A stretch of 64,000 nt of DNA from assembly GCF_005311025.1 (NCBI RefSeq), contig NZ_CP031747.1:3633870-3697869 (forward strand), read 5' to 3'. Position numbers and translations under genes: made by a program. Below the pieces are notes generated by a model. That model worked only from the letters and a program-made list of their open reading frames with translations, made no database searches and was not told the origin of the DNA. This stretch comes from Alcaligenes faecalis. Lineage in GTDB: Bacteria > Pseudomonadota > Gammaproteobacteria > Burkholderiales > Burkholderiaceae_B. How positions within the stretch are numbered: the stretch's first letter is position 1; each line of letters opens with the position of its first letter. This document shows positions 43,716 through 54,124 of this stretch, piece by piece.

Positions 43716-44401
43716 AACGCGTGCGCCTGCCGCTGCTTGTGCGATTGCATCAAGCGCCGAGCCTGGCCTATGGTCAGGATGCCTTTTTGCTTGGCGCGCC
43801 CAATCAGTAATTGCATCAACTGTGCACTGACCAGGGCATCTCCCAACGCATCATGGCGGTCACTTACGGGCAGGCCACAATATTTCAGGCAATCGTCCAG
43901 GCCCAGACGACGACCACGCCAGTCGGGCAATACACAGGCAGCCAGTTCAGCCAAATCCAGAGCCAAAGGCCGGGCCTGTTCCAGGCCCGCCTTCGGCCAG
44001 GCACGATCCAGAAACGCCAGATCAAAGTCAGCATCCCAGGCGACCCATACCGTGTTTTCGGAATAGCGGGCAAAGTCCCGCATCAGCTGGGGTAGTGGCT
44101 CGCCTTCTTCCTGTTGTTGCGGGCTGATCTCATGAATCAGCAGACTTTCATGACTGCGCTCACCCTGGGACCGAACCAGACCGGACCAGATATTGCCCAA
44201 GGCAATCGAACCGTTTTCCAGGCGGACCGCACCCATCTGAACGATATGGTGGCGCTTGGGTTCCAGACCACTGGTTTCCAGATCCAGCACCGTAAAGGCC
44301 GCTTCGTCCAAAGCCAGTTCGTCCACCCCGCTCCAGGACAAGGAGGGACTGCGTGCGGCAAAAGAGGATTTACGCCAAGGAAGCCAGGAAAGCAGTTTCA
44401 T
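43712..44401 (-). CDS. DEDDh 3'-5' exonuclease (DnaQ-like)
   Basis: Protein of 229 residues with all three Exo motifs: Exo I VLDLETSGLEP (Asp and Glu metal ligands), Exo II VAWDADFDLAFLD, and Exo III HDALGDALVSA with the catalytic His. It likely degrades DNA or RNA 3' ends; it is shorter than a replicative epsilon subunit and is not next to polymerase genes. ATGA overlap with the upstream DUF294 gene, a pairing seen elsewhere in proteobacteria. Confidence 0.88.
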   Translation of the reverse strand: MKLLSWLPWRKSSFAARSPSLSWSGVDELALDEAAFTVLDLETSGLEPKRHHIVQMGAVRLENGSIALGNIWSGLVRSQGERSHESLLIHEISPQQQEEGEPLPQLMRDFARYSENTVWVAWDADFDLAFLDRAWPKAGLEQARPLALDLAELAACVLPDWRGRRLGLDDCLKYCGLPVSDRHDALGDALVSAQLMQLLIGRAKQKGILTIGQARRLMQSHKQRQAHAF

Positions 44402-46308
44402 AAGCGATACCGGAAAGCCAGAATACGTTGGGCACGGCGCACTTGCGACAAGGCTTCACGCAAGACACGTGCATCCAGTGCACCTAAAGTACTCAAACGC
44501 ACCAGATTGTTGGGCTCCTGCCCCTGCTGCAACTGGGTTTGGTGATGTTGCAAGCGCAGCAATTGCAAATAGCGGTAGGCCTCGCACAGGCCCTCTGACT
44601 CCTCGTCTGTGAAGACACCGCGCTGAGTCAGCACGGCCAGCCTGTCCATGGACGAGGCCAGTTCGCAACCATGCGCCAGGGCCAGCACCCGCAGCACATC
44701 CACCATCGGTGCCAAGGCCTGTTTCTTGATGTCCAGCTTGTCATCGCCCTGCCCCATCAGCGCTTCCAGACGACTGCGCTTTTTACCACTGGGAATACGG
44801 GTCTGACAGGTACTTTGAGCCAGCATGCGCTGGAACACAGGGTTATCGTTCACCATGCCCAATACCCGGCGCTGCATGCGTTGCAGCATACTGCTCTGGC
44901 CCCAGATGGCGCGGCAGTCAAAGTAAATCGTGGACTCCAGCAATTGCTCGGGCGCAGGCCGTTCAATCATGATCTGGAAACGATGCAGCCATTCGGCTTC
45001 AGACAGGCAGAGGTCAGGATTGCTGGCCATGATATTGCCGGTGCACCACGCCATCCCGCAGCGGTCCAGAGCCTCATTCACCCGACGCGCAAAAGGCAGG
45101 AGCAAGGCGCGATGGGCTTGGGCCTGTTCGGGCGAATGGGCGGCAAACAAAATGCCATTGTCCTGATCGGTATGACGGGTTTGCTCGCCACGGGCCTGAC
45201 TACCAAAAGCCAACCAGCAGAACTCGATGCCATCCAGCCCGGAGCCGGGCAAGCTCAGTTCAATCGTGCGCTGAACCGTGTGATCATTCAAACGCGTAAT
45301 CACCGCAGTCAGCTGTTCAGAACGCGCACCGTGAGCCAGCATGGCGTCCACCAGCCGACCAATATCGGACTGCAGACGTACCAGCACGGACACGTCCTGG
45401 GCACAGCGCAAGGCACGCGACAAATGCACCAGGTCCACGCGCTGCAAGGAGAACACATCGCGCTCGGACACCATGCCCACGACTTTATGGTCTTGAACCA
45501 GACAGATATGGCCAATCTGATGCTCTACCATCAGCAAAGCCGCATCAAAGGCCGAGGATTGGGGAGCCAGCCAGACCGGGTCCGGTGTCATGACTTGAGA
45601 CATGGCCTGGGTCGGATCGTATTGACCACCGGCTACCAAACGGCGCAAGTCTCGCAAGGTGAAGATGCCCAGCAAATGCTGGTCCGGATTGACCACCACC
45701 ATGCTGCTGACCTGACGCTCGTGCATGTCCTTGACCGCCTGCTCGACCGGACAATCCGGCAAACAGCTGAGCAAACCGCGTTCTGTCAGGGCTTGCAGAC
45801 TCATGTCCAGCGTGTAGCTGGCACCCAGGTCGGCGCTGGCACTTTTCTGGGCACTGCGCCAGACCGAGGCCAGCAGGCTGCTGGCACCACGCAAGCAGTA
45901 ATCCCGAAAAGGCTCGCTGATGGTCAGCAGATGGGCAACGGCTTCACCAGCCACGCACAAGGTAAAACAGTCTTCCTGCACCAGGTAATCACTGTCCAGA
46001 GCCTGACCCGAGACCAGTTCACGCACGGGCAGAAGATCCCCTTCCACATACTCGTGAGTTTCACCGTGTTCCTGGCTGGAGATCTGACCTTGGCGAACAA
46101 GATAGAGCTGGTCAACACGCGCGCCTTCTTCCAACAGCACCTGTCCGGCTGAAAAAAACCGTAGCTCGCTATGCTCGATCAGGTAATCGCAGTGCTGCGC
46201 CTGCATCTGATCGAAAGGCGGGTAAGCAATCAACCAGGCCAAGATGCCGGGCGCCTTTTGGCGCACCGCCGTCTTGGCCACGGATTCACCGGGAATCGCG
46301 AAGGACAT
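44398..46308 (-). CDS. cNMP-binding/CBS/DUF294 nucleotidyltransferase-like protein
   Basis: Protein of 636 residues: cyclic-nucleotide-binding domain (about 25-140), a CBS pair (about 175-295), a nucleotidyltransferase-like DUF294 domain with GSQARGEQ and TDQDNG (369-384), and the DUF294 C-terminal helical domain. Such proteins resemble GlnD-type signal transducers; a role in nucleotide signalling is likely, but substrates are unknown. Cytoplasmic. Overlaps the exonuclease gene. Confidence 0.88.
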   Translation of the reverse strand: MSFAIPGESVAKTAVRQKAPGILAWLIAYPPFDQMQAQHCDYLIEHSELRFFSAGQVLLEEGARVDQLYLVRQGQISSQEHGETHEYVEGDLLPVRELVSGQALDSDYLVQEDCFTLCVAGEAVAHLLTISEPFRDYCLRGASSLLASVWRSAQKSASADLGASYTLDMSLQALTERGLLSCLPDCPVEQAVKDMHERQVSSMVVVNPDQHLLGIFTLRDLRRLVAGGQYDPTQAMSQVMTPDPVWLAPQSSAFDAALLMVEHQIGHICLVQDHKVVGMVSERDVFSLQRVDLVHLSRALRCAQDVSVLVRLQSDIGRLVDAMLAHGARSEQLTAVITRLNDHTVQRTIELSLPGSGLDGIEFCWLAFGSQARGEQTRHTDQDNGILFAAHSPEQAQAHRALLLPFARRVNEALDRCGMAWCTGNIMASNPDLCLSEAEWLHRFQIMIERPAPEQLLESTIYFDCRAIWGQSSMLQRMQRRVLGMVNDNPVFQRMLAQSTCQTRIPSGKKRSRLEALMGQGDDKLDIKKQALAPMVDVLRVLALAHGCELASSMDRLAVLTQRGVFTDEESEGLCEAYRYLQLLRLQHHQTQLQQGQEPNNLVRLSTLGALDARVLREALSQVRRAQRILAFRYRL

Positions 46309-46344
46309 GGGCGTCTCTGCTGGCTATAGGCAAAGAATTATTGT

Positions 46345-46359
46345 GCCATGCAGCATGGC
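46345..46359. promoter_or_regulatory. 15-bp palindrome ahead of the DUF294 gene
   Basis: GCCATGC-A-GCATGGC is a perfect dyad 37 bp upstream of the minus-strand start, at a usual operator distance. The surrounding 119-bp gap holds no gene. Confidence 0.35.
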
Positions 46360-46427
46360 CCTCGCGGACCCTGTTTTTCTAGGGGATTTCAACTATAGGC
46401 ATGCGCCTTTTTTTCCCCTCAAAGCGC

Positions 46428-48134
46428 TTAACGCAAACGATCGTAGTCGCGCTCGGCCATATCGATGACATCGCCTTCCTGAACCTTGAATTGGGAAACC
46501 GCCTCGGCCAGGGTCTCGGATTGAGACTGCAAAGAGCCTGCTGCCGCAGCAGCCTCTTCCACCAGCGAGGCATTTTGCTGCACCACAGCATCCATTTGTG
46601 CCACGGCAGTATTGATCTGCTCGATACCCGCCGTTTGCTCTTGAGAGGCCGAGGAAATCTCGCTCATCAAGGTGGTCACGCTATTTACCGCGCGCACCAC
46701 TTCCTGAATAATGTCGCCCGCGCTGGCCACTTGCTGTGTACCGGTCTGGACTTCATTTTGCGAGGCTTCAATCAGGCCCTTGATTTCCTTGGCCGCTTGC
46801 GCGCTGCGCTGCGCCAGGCTGCGTACTTCGCCCGCTACCACCGCAAAGCCCTTGCCCTGCTCACCGGCCCGGGCGGCTTCCACGGCGGCGTTCAAAGCCA
46901 GAATATTGGTTTGGAAGGCAATGCCGTCAATCACATTGACGATGTCAGCCACCTGTCCGGAACGGGCAGAAATCTGGTTCATGGTGTTGACTACGGCACC
47001 AACTGACTCCCCCCCCTGGCGCGCAACCTTGGCAGCATTATGAGCCAACTGGTCTGCCTGATGAGCATTGTCCGCGTTCTGGCGCACTGTGCTGGCCAAC
47101 TCTTCCAGACTGGCCGCCGTTTCCTGCAAGGCCGCCGCTTGTTGTTCGGTACGGGAACTCAAATCGGTATTGCCTGCAAAAATCTGCGAGGAACCCGAAG
47201 CAATCTCGTCCACCCCTTGACGCACGGTCAGCACAATGCCTTGCAAGCTTTGCTGCATGCGGCGCATGGCGTCGTACAAAACACCGACTTCATTGGCCGA
47301 ACGGTAGGTAATCTTCTTGGTCAGATCGCCATTGGCAATATGGTCAAAGTGCATACCGGCTTCACGCAGGGGAGTCAAAGCGGTACGACCCAGTACCAAG
47401 CGCAGCACCACAATAATGATCAGGCCAATCAGCAAGCCAAAACCAATCGCGCTAATGGCAACGCTGGTTTGCAATTCGGATTGCTCCAGCAAAAAGTCTG
47501 TCTGATCGTTATAGAACTTGCTCAGCTCCTCAATACGGAACTGGAAGGTGGCGGCACGCAGCACGCCAAAGCCCTCGCTGACGAAGTAAAAAGTGCTGTA
47601 GTCGCGGGTTTCCAGGGCCTGCACCATCGGTTCGATGCCGTCATCCAGATAGGCCTGATAGGAGGCCACCAAGCCCATGGCCAGACGGCGCAGCTCGGGC
47701 TCCGTGGGCATATTGGCACGAATATCAGCAAAGGCCTTGCGGACTTCATCGAGCTTCTGGTTGGCCATAATCACCAGGTTGTCTGCGCTTTGCAGCATAT
47801 TGGCGTCGTTATCGATGCCAGCTTCCTGATAAAAGCGAGCAGCGCTCATCAAGCTAAGACGCGCCTCCATCATATTGTTGTTCAGCTGCAGAATTTGCAC
47901 TGAACGGTCACTTTGGCCATTAATGGTGCGCAAGGCATCACCGCTTTGCTGCAGGAAGTAAACCGCCAGGCCACCCACGGCCACAATCAGAACCATGAAC
48001 AAGCCCATGCAGATCATCAGCATGGTGCTGATCTTCAGACCCGAAGCGGACTTCAGACTGGGGCGAAACGATTTTGAGGAACGACGTTTAGAAGCGCGGG
48101 ACGCGGACGGAAGACTGCTTTCAATACCCAGCAT
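46428..48134 (-). CDS. Methyl-accepting chemotaxis protein with four-helix sensor
   Basis: Protein of 568 residues. Basic cytoplasmic start, first membrane helix at about 35-62 ([20 protein letters not shown]), periplasmic helical sensor to about 215, second helix ([19 protein letters not shown]), HAMP, and signalling hairpin tip [20 protein letters not shown]. No C-terminal CheR/CheB pentapeptide (ends DRLR). Lies in the same run as flgKL, the other receptor and the lipoprotein gene, 22 bp from the latter. Ligand unknown. Confidence 0.92.
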   Translation of the reverse strand: MLGIESSLPSASRASKRRSSKSFRPSLKSASGLKISTMLMICMGLFMVLIVAVGGLAVYFLQQSGDALRTINGQSDRSVQILQLNNNMMEARLSLMSAARFYQEAGIDNDANMLQSADNLVIMANQKLDEVRKAFADIRANMPTEPELRRLAMGLVASYQAYLDDGIEPMVQALETRDYSTFYFVSEGFGVLRAATFQFRIEELSKFYNDQTDFLLEQSELQTSVAISAIGFGLLIGLIIIVVLRLVLGRTALTPLREAGMHFDHIANGDLTKKITYRSANEVGVLYDAMRRMQQSLQGIVLTVRQGVDEIASGSSQIFAGNTDLSSRTEQQAAALQETAASLEELASTVRQNADNAHQADQLAHNAAKVARQGGESVGAVVNTMNQISARSGQVADIVNVIDGIAFQTNILALNAAVEAARAGEQGKGFAVVAGEVRSLAQRSAQAAKEIKGLIEASQNEVQTGTQQVASAGDIIQEVVRAVNSVTTLMSEISSASQEQTAGIEQINTAVAQMDAVVQQNASLVEEAAAAAGSLQSQSETLAEAVSQFKVQEGDVIDMAERDYDRLR

Positions 48135-48155
48135 TTGCTAAATCCAAAGAAAACT

Positions 48156-48593
48156 CTAGTGGCTGACCGGCAAGATGGTGATCATGTCCGTGCCAGGGTG
48201 CTCAATCGTGACCGAGCCTGTCGTGGTACTACGCGCTTGCTCGCGATACATGGAAGGAATATGACTGCGTTTGACCACTTGCTGGAAACGCCCCTGGGCA
48301 TCAAATTGAAGCCACAGCTCCTGTCGAAAATAGACCGCATCCGTTGCCAGGCTTGTGCCCTGGAACCACACGGCCATTTCACTGCCATCGAGCTGTCGGT
48401 AGACCTGATGAGGACGACCTTGCAAGGACAGCTCGGCATCGGCACGAGTACTTTGGCCCAGGATCAGATCATTCAACCCCGAGGCCTTGAAGGAGGAACC
48501 CTGGGTGGCACACGCCACCAGGGTAAGCAAGCACAAGCCTATCAGCGTCTTACGTCCCAGCCCGACCCAGGTACTCAGTCGGGAGCGAGACAT
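48156..48593 (-). CDS. Small lipoprotein between two chemoreceptor genes
   Basis: Protein of 145 residues from ATG 48593, which overlaps the receptor stop (TAATG) and follows a very strong GGAGGAG. The signal ends in the lipobox LVAC. The mature part (GLNDLILGQSTRADAELSLQGRP) looks like a small outer-membrane-assembly-type fold but no named family was recognised. Its place between two receptor genes suggests possible coexpression with chemotaxis proteins. Confidence 0.8.
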   Translation of the reverse strand: MSRSRLSTWVGLGRKTLIGLCLLTLVACATQGSSFKASGLNDLILGQSTRADAELSLQGRPHQVYRQLDGSEMAVWFQGTSLATDAVYFRQELWLQFDAQGRFQQVVKRSHIPSMYREQARSTTTGSVTIEHPGTDMITILPVSH

Positions 48594-50017
48594 TAAAACT
48601 CCTCCCAATCATCATCCGAAGCAGCGCTGCTGCTTTTGCTCAGGTCCGGGCGCAGCAGGCGCTGGCTATCATCCTGGGCAGCGGTAGCCTTGGCGGCCGG
48701 TGCAGCCTTGGCAGGCGCCGACAAGCCTTTGGTGGCGGGGCTGGCTTTGGTTGCCGCGGCACTGCCGTTCAAGGCGGGGCTGCGACGGTGTTCTGTTTCA
48801 GAGGAGGCAGCGGCCACACTGCGGCGGTTGGCCACACGGCGCGCGCTGACGTCAATGACTTCCGTACCGGGCGAACGGAAGAAAGCGATGGCCTGGTTGA
48901 CCTTGGTCACCTGCTCGCTCAGGCCAGAGGATGCCAGAGCGGCCTGCTCCACCAGACGGGCGTTGTACTGCGTTGTTTCATCCATTTGCGAGACTGCGCG
49001 ATTCACCTGATCAATCCCGGAGGACTGTTCAATCGTGGCAGCGGTAATCTCACCCATGATGTCGGTCACGCGACGCACGGAATCCACAATTTCCTGCATG
49101 GTGGCGCCGGCACGCTCCACTTGCGAGGAACCTTCCGTCACTTTGCGCACCGAGTCTTCGATCAAGGCGGTAATTTCACGCGCGGCCTGGGCACTGCGCT
49201 GAGCCAGGGCTCGCACCTCAGCGGCCACCACCGCAAAACCCTTGCCCTGTTCCCCTGCGCGAGCGGCTTCCACAGCCGCGTTCAAAGCCAGAATATTGGT
49301 CTGGAACGCAATGCTGTCGATCACGCCCACAATGTCGGAAATCTTGTTGGAGCTGGCCGAAATGCCTTGCATGGTTGCAACCACTTCATTGACGGCACTA
49401 CCACCACGATGAGCCACATCCGATGCTGTGGCGGCCAACTGGTTGGCTTGCTGGGCGTTGTCCGCGTTCTGGCGAACAGTGCCGGCCAACTGCTCCATGC
49501 TGGCAGCGGTCTGCTGCAAGGAAGCGGCCTGCTCTTCGGTACGGCTGCTGATATTGGTATTGCCCTGGGCAATTTCCTGCGCACCGGCATGGATCTCTTC
49601 CAGGCCCAGACGTACCGTCGTGGTGGTCTTGACCAGGGATTCCTGCATGCGGCCCAAGGACTCGAACAGATCACCGATCTCATTGGCGGTCAGCACGCGA
49701 ATACGTTGAGTCAGATCGCCTTTGGCAATCGCATCAAAGTACGCGGCAAAGTCACCCAAAGGACGCACCACACGACGGAAGAAGTAGCTGACCGCAGCCA
49801 GACCCAACAACACGGCCAGCACCAGCACAACGGTCAGGACGATATTGAACGTGCTCTGTTGCTCTTGCAGGGTGCGCAATACCTTGTCGCCCGAGCCCAG
49901 GGCCAACAGGCCATGAAAGTAATACAGTGCCCAACCTGCCATGGCCACTGTCAATGCCATCAGAGCAGCAATACAAAAGGTCATGCCGACCTTCAGACTC
50001 AAATTCTTAAAAAGCAT
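48593..50017 (-). CDS. Methyl-accepting chemotaxis protein with minimal periplasmic loop
   Basis: Protein of 474 residues from ATG 50017 (GGGA upstream). Two membrane helices (about 12-32 and 52-74) are separated by only about 20-25 residues, so there is no periplasmic ligand domain. HAMP and the signalling tip [20 protein letters not shown] follow. After a Ala/Ser/Pro-rich linker the protein ends in DDWEEF, which fits the CheR/CheB-tether pentapeptide xWxxF. It may sense energy state, membrane condition or a partner protein. Confidence 0.92.
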   Translation of the reverse strand: MLFKNLSLKVGMTFCIAALMALTVAMAGWALYYFHGLLALGSGDKVLRTLQEQQSTFNIVLTVVLVLAVLLGLAAVSYFFRRVVRPLGDFAAYFDAIAKGDLTQRIRVLTANEIGDLFESLGRMQESLVKTTTTVRLGLEEIHAGAQEIAQGNTNISSRTEEQAASLQQTAASMEQLAGTVRQNADNAQQANQLAATASDVAHRGGSAVNEVVATMQGISASSNKISDIVGVIDSIAFQTNILALNAAVEAARAGEQGKGFAVVAAEVRALAQRSAQAAREITALIEDSVRKVTEGSSQVERAGATMQEIVDSVRRVTDIMGEITAATIEQSSGIDQVNRAVSQMDETTQYNARLVEQAALASSGLSEQVTKVNQAIAFFRSPGTEVIDVSARRVANRRSVAAASSETEHRRSPALNGSAAATKASPATKGLSAPAKAAPAAKATAAQDDSQRLLRPDLSKSSSAASDDDWEEF

Positions 50018-50084
50018 AGAAGATTCCCGCACGTGGTGCTTGACTGCCGGTTAAGGAAAAACCACCCAAAAAAGGAACGCAGAC

Positions 50085-51302
50085 TTAGCGATTCAGATTG
50101 AACAAGCTCATGCTCTGAATCGTCTGAAACGCCATGGCCGACATTTCCAGCGCGGCCTTGCGCAACTCCAGATCCGTGGAAGCCTGAAAAATATTCAGAT
50201 CTTCCAGACGCGAGAGCTCATTGGTGTAGTTCAAGGCACGAGCCGCGCCGTTGGCGCTCAAGGCATCAATCTCGTTCATGCGCGTACCCACCGAGGAAAT
50301 CACGGTCTGCACGTTATCGAAGTTTTCCCCGATACGTTGCATGGCCGAGTTCATCGTGTTGCGGAACTCTGCCTGCCCAGCGGGATCGCCACTGACAGGT
50401 TTACGCAGGGCCTCAACCACCGATTGCAAGGTGTTGAACATGTTCATGTCTGCCGAGCTGGTGCTGTCTACCGAGCTGACCTCGAAACTGTCACCGACGG
50501 CAGGCTTGCCTTCGATCTGGACGCTGACGCCACCGGGCAAATTAATGCGTTGACGCTCGTTCTCGTCCAGTACGCCCTGGCTGACAACCGCGCCATTCAC
50601 TTCGATGTCGTACTCGGTTTCCGAAGTAAAGCGAATGGTGTAATGGGCTTCGGCACCGGCCAGCGAGGAATTGCCATTCGGAGCACTGACTACAGCCGAG
50701 CCCGTATTGGCATTGGCCTGGGTGAAATAGGCGGTCGAGCCGGGATTGGCGCGCTCGAAAATGGTGCGGCCATGATCGGCCGAATCCATTTGACGAGTTT
50801 GCTCAACCTGAATATTGCGGCTGTTGGTGTCGCCCGTGTAGCTGAAGGTATTGCCCGTACGCTCGAAGGCCTGTGTCGTGCCCTTGGCACCGGAGAACAG
50901 GTATTGCCCCGAACCATCCTTGGTATTGGCAAAGCCAAACAGAGTATCCAGCGCACTTTCCACCACCGTGGCCAAGGTGCTGCGATCCGCATCGGACATG
51001 GTTCCGGTAGAGGCTTCCACCAGACGGGTCTGCACGCCTTGCAACTGCAGGTTGACGGCATTGAGCAGGTTTTCTTCCTCACCCAGGGCACGCATGGCCA
51101 CTTCACGGTTTTCACCGTAACGCTTGTCCATGGCCTGGGACTGGGCCAGATTAATGGTCTGGGCCGAGGCCAGCGGATCATCCGATGGGGTGATCATGCG
51201 CTTTTGCGAGCCCATTTGCTGAAAAACCCGCATCAGATCGGACTGCTGCTTGTTGATCGAAGTCAGGCCCGTCTGAAAGAAAAGAGAAGAACTGATACGC
51301 AT
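50085..51302 (-). CDS. flgL: Hook-filament junction protein FlgL
   Basis: Protein of 405 residues with flagellin-like N-terminus (MRISSSLFFQTGLTSINKQQ) and C-terminus (LELRKAALEMSAMAFQTIQ). Joins the filament to FlgK. GGAA precedes ATG. 35 bp after flgK, in its sigma-28 unit. Confidence 0.95.
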   Translation of the reverse strand: MRISSSLFFQTGLTSINKQQSDLMRVFQQMGSQKRMITPSDDPLASAQTINLAQSQAMDKRYGENREVAMRALGEEENLLNAVNLQLQGVQTRLVEASTGTMSDADRSTLATVVESALDTLFGFANTKDGSGQYLFSGAKGTTQAFERTGNTFSYTGDTNSRNIQVEQTRQMDSADHGRTIFERANPGSTAYFTQANANTGSAVVSAPNGNSSLAGAEAHYTIRFTSETEYDIEVNGAVVSQGVLDENERQRINLPGGVSVQIEGKPAVGDSFEVSSVDSTSSADMNMFNTLQSVVEALRKPVSGDPAGQAEFRNTMNSAMQRIGENFDNVQTVISSVGTRMNEIDALSANGAARALNYTNELSRLEDLNIFQASTDLELRKAALEMSAMAFQTIQSMSLFNLNR

Positions 51303-51337
51303 AGCAAGGTTCCAATTTCAAGACTAAAGAGCCGTAC

Positions 51338-53053
51338 TCAACTACGCAGGCCTAAAAGGGTGTCAAACATCTGGGAGCTGACGTCAATCAGACGGGCAGC
51401 GGCCTGATACTGCTCCTGATAACGCTGGAGCATGATGTATTCCTCGTCCTTGTTCACGCCGGACAAGGTTTGCTGAGCGGCATAGTTTTGCTCGATCAGC
51501 TTTAACTGGGCTTTGGCCGCCGTGCCGTTTTGCTGCGTTTGCACCGCAATACGGTTCACGATCTGACCAAAAGAATCGTTCAGGCTCAAGGAGCCGTCGG
51601 CCAGCACCTTGCTATTGCGCAAGTCCGCCAGTTTCTGGGCGATGGCACCGTTAGCCGAACCGGTGTCTTTGTCGGCTGCAGCAATATCCTGTGGACGCTT
51701 GATCTCCACCTGCAAGCTGCTGCCTGCATTGACGGTGGGCTGCAGCAACCAGGAGTCGCCATCCTGAGATTGGGTCTTCAAGCCAGAGACATCAATTTCC
51801 AGACCATCCACCCGGGTAATGCCACCGTTCTTGTCCGGACCGTTCAAGGGGGTAACGTCGTTGCTGCTCAAGTTACGCAGCTGGAAACGACCATCCACGC
51901 GCTCGATGCGGTAGTTGTCGCCCGTCAGCTTGTCGACTGGCTGGGTGTAGCCCTTGCTGGGATCAGCCGGATCAACAGGGTCTTTGTAGAAAGACACACC
52001 AGGCACACCGCTGCTGACCGGGTTATTGCCATTGGCAATCACTTTCGGGCCGCTGACGCTGAACATGTCTTTGCCCGCCTCACCCTTCAGGTCCACACCT
52101 TGACGGTGAATATCGTTCACCGTGTGAGCCAGACCCACAGCCAAGCGCCCCAGCGCATTGATAGCCGGCTCCAGGCTTTCCTGACGGAACTGCAACAAAC
52201 CCCCCAAGGTGCCGCCTTTAATGGTGCCCTCGCGGAACTCGGACACCACCATCTTGCCGTCCACATTCAGTGCGGAGGTAAAGCCGACCACCATACGCTC
52301 AGGGTTTTCAGCCGAACGCACGGCGTGCAAGGGGTAAATACTTTCGCCACCCAGCAGCATCTGGCCGCCAGCGGTGGTGATGCTCATCCGTCCATCCTGC
52401 TCGACGGTACGCACATCAATCAGTTGCCCCAGCTCGGACACCAGTTGTTCGCGCTGGTCCAGCAAATCATTGGGTTCGTGACCGGGCGTGGTGCCTTTGG
52501 CAGCCACGATCTGTTTGTTGACGTTATCAATCCGTTCCAGATAGCTGTTGATCTGGGTAACGGTGGTACCCACCTGGGTATTGATGTTCTCGTTGACACG
52601 GTTCATGTAGGATGTCGCGTCACGAATCTGGGTAGCCAGGCTTTCTGCACGGCCCAGCAGTTCCTGGCGAGCCGAAGGATCCGCAGGTTGCGATGCCACG
52701 GCTTCCAGACCATTGAAAAAGTTTTGCAAGGCGGGACTGACGCCGACCGTGCGGTCCGAGAACAGATTGTCCAGCTGGGCAATTTCCGTACCGTAGCTAA
52801 CCAGAGCCGCACCGGTAGTTTGCGAGCGCACCAACTGCTGATACAGAAAGTTGTCGTAGGAGCGCTGAACGGTAACCACCTGCACGCCACGGCCGTAATA
52901 GCCATTGCCGCTTCCTACCGAGCCAGCCGTCTCAACCAGGACCGATTGGCGGTTATAGCCAGCGGTATCGATATTATTAATATTGTGGCCCGTCACCTGC
53001 ATGCGCTTTTGAGCGGCAAACAAGCCGGTAATACCAAGGTTGGCGAGATTCAT
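51338..53053 (-). CDS. flgK: Hook-filament junction protein FlgK
   Basis: Protein of 571 residues from ATG 53053 with AGGA upstream (a longer TTG frame to 53092 is not used). N-terminus NLANLGITGLFAAQKRMQVT and the C-terminal KDEEYIMLQRYQEQYQAAARL are typical. First gene of the flgKL-receptor run, with a sigma-28 promoter. Confidence 0.95.
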   Translation of the reverse strand: MNLANLGITGLFAAQKRMQVTGHNINNIDTAGYNRQSVLVETAGSVGSGNGYYGRGVQVVTVQRSYDNFLYQQLVRSQTTGAALVSYGTEIAQLDNLFSDRTVGVSPALQNFFNGLEAVASQPADPSARQELLGRAESLATQIRDATSYMNRVNENINTQVGTTVTQINSYLERIDNVNKQIVAAKGTTPGHEPNDLLDQREQLVSELGQLIDVRTVEQDGRMSITTAGGQMLLGGESIYPLHAVRSAENPERMVVGFTSALNVDGKMVVSEFREGTIKGGTLGGLLQFRQESLEPAINALGRLAVGLAHTVNDIHRQGVDLKGEAGKDMFSVSGPKVIANGNNPVSSGVPGVSFYKDPVDPADPSKGYTQPVDKLTGDNYRIERVDGRFQLRNLSSNDVTPLNGPDKNGGITRVDGLEIDVSGLKTQSQDGDSWLLQPTVNAGSSLQVEIKRPQDIAAADKDTGSANGAIAQKLADLRNSKVLADGSLSLNDSFGQIVNRIAVQTQQNGTAAKAQLKLIEQNYAAQQTLSGVNKDEEYIMLQRYQEQYQAAARLIDVSSQMFDTLLGLRS

Positions 53054-53116
53054 ATCAAATCCTTTCTGTCCTGCCCGGCCCGTAGTGTCCAAGGCGAAAA
53101 ATGAACATGCTGCTTT

Positions 53117-53143
53117 TTAACGACCACCTTGGTGCAATATTTA
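53117..53143 (-). promoter_or_regulatory. Sigma-28 promoter of flgKL
   Basis: On the minus strand TAAA (53140-53143), 15 bp, GTCGTTAA (53117-53124), about 64 bp ahead of the flgK ATG, between flgJ and flgK. Confidence 0.72.
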
Positions 53144-53158
53144 GACCTGTATCAATAA

Positions 53159-54124
53159 TTAAGACTTGCCGCCATCAAAGTAGGCCATGATGGAGATCAG
53201 CTTTTTGGCGTAGGAGGGGTCGGTGGCGTAGCCCGCTTCCTGAATGCGTTGCGCCGCTTCTTGAGGCGAAGCCGCTTGTTTTACGCCTTCATAGCGTTTG
53301 TTATTACCGATCAGGCGCGCGTAGTCCGCAAACGACTCGGCATAGGAGTCATAAGCACGGAAGGTCTGCGTCATTTTGCGCGCCACGCCGTTCTGATACT
53401 CCGTCGTCATGACGTCCACCGTTTTGCCCTTCCAGGACGGCGTAGCCTTGATACCAAACAGGTTATGGCTGGTGGAGCCATCTGCGTGCATGATTTCACG
53501 CTTGCCCCAGCCCGACTCCAGCGCCGCCTGGCTCAAGATCAGTTGGGCCGGAACGCCACTGTCCTCGGCAGCCAATTTGGCGGCCGTGTTCATGCGGTCC
53601 ACAAACTGGCGAATATGATTGGGCGCGCCCTGAATCGACGAGTACACACGCTGCACCGTACTGTTATTGCTGAGCTTGTCGATCAGCTCGGCAATCGATG
53701 CTGCATCAATGGAACGGTCATTAGGCATGCGCGAACGCAAATCCGCCCGACGCGAAGGGGCCGCTTCCGGATCATGGGACGCGACACCAAATGGCTCGCT
53801 GTTCTGCCCGCTCATCTGGGCCTGCAAGGCTTTGGCCAAACCAATGCCGGGGTCAGCCAACTGCATGGCCAGTTGCTCATCACCCAGACTTTGCGCCATG
53901 CGCACCGACTGCGTATCAAACAGGCCGCCTTCGGGATTGGCAGCCCGTGCCTGCTTCAAAATATTTTGAATGAACAGGGACTCGAACTGACGCGCCACTT
54001 GCAGCTGAGTGGCCTGATTCTGACCGTCCTGCCCGGCTTGCCGACGCAGTTGAGCCAGTTGCTGGGGGTCAAACATCGAAACCTGCGTTCCCGTGCCCGG
54101 ACGTGGGAAGTACTGCACCGTCAT
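53159..54124 (-). CDS. flgJ: Rod-cap and muramidase protein FlgJ
   Basis: Protein of 321 residues. N-terminal rod-scaffold domain (to about 110) and C-terminal glucosaminidase domain with QAALESGWGKRE (catalytic Glu), so the two-domain form typical of beta- and gamma-proteobacteria. It opens the cell wall for the rod. ATG shares a base with the flgI stop (TAATG). Confidence 0.95.
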   Translation of the reverse strand: MTVQYFPRPGTGTQVSMFDPQQLAQLRRQAGQDGQNQATQLQVARQFESLFIQNILKQARAANPEGGLFDTQSVRMAQSLGDEQLAMQLADPGIGLAKALQAQMSGQNSEPFGVASHDPEAAPSRRADLRSRMPNDRSIDAASIAELIDKLSNNSTVQRVYSSIQGAPNHIRQFVDRMNTAAKLAAEDSGVPAQLILSQAALESGWGKREIMHADGSTSHNLFGIKATPSWKGKTVDVMTTEYQNGVARKMTQTFRAYDSYAESFADYARLIGNNKRYEGVKQAASPQEAAQRIQEAGYATDPSYAKKLISIMAYFDGGKS

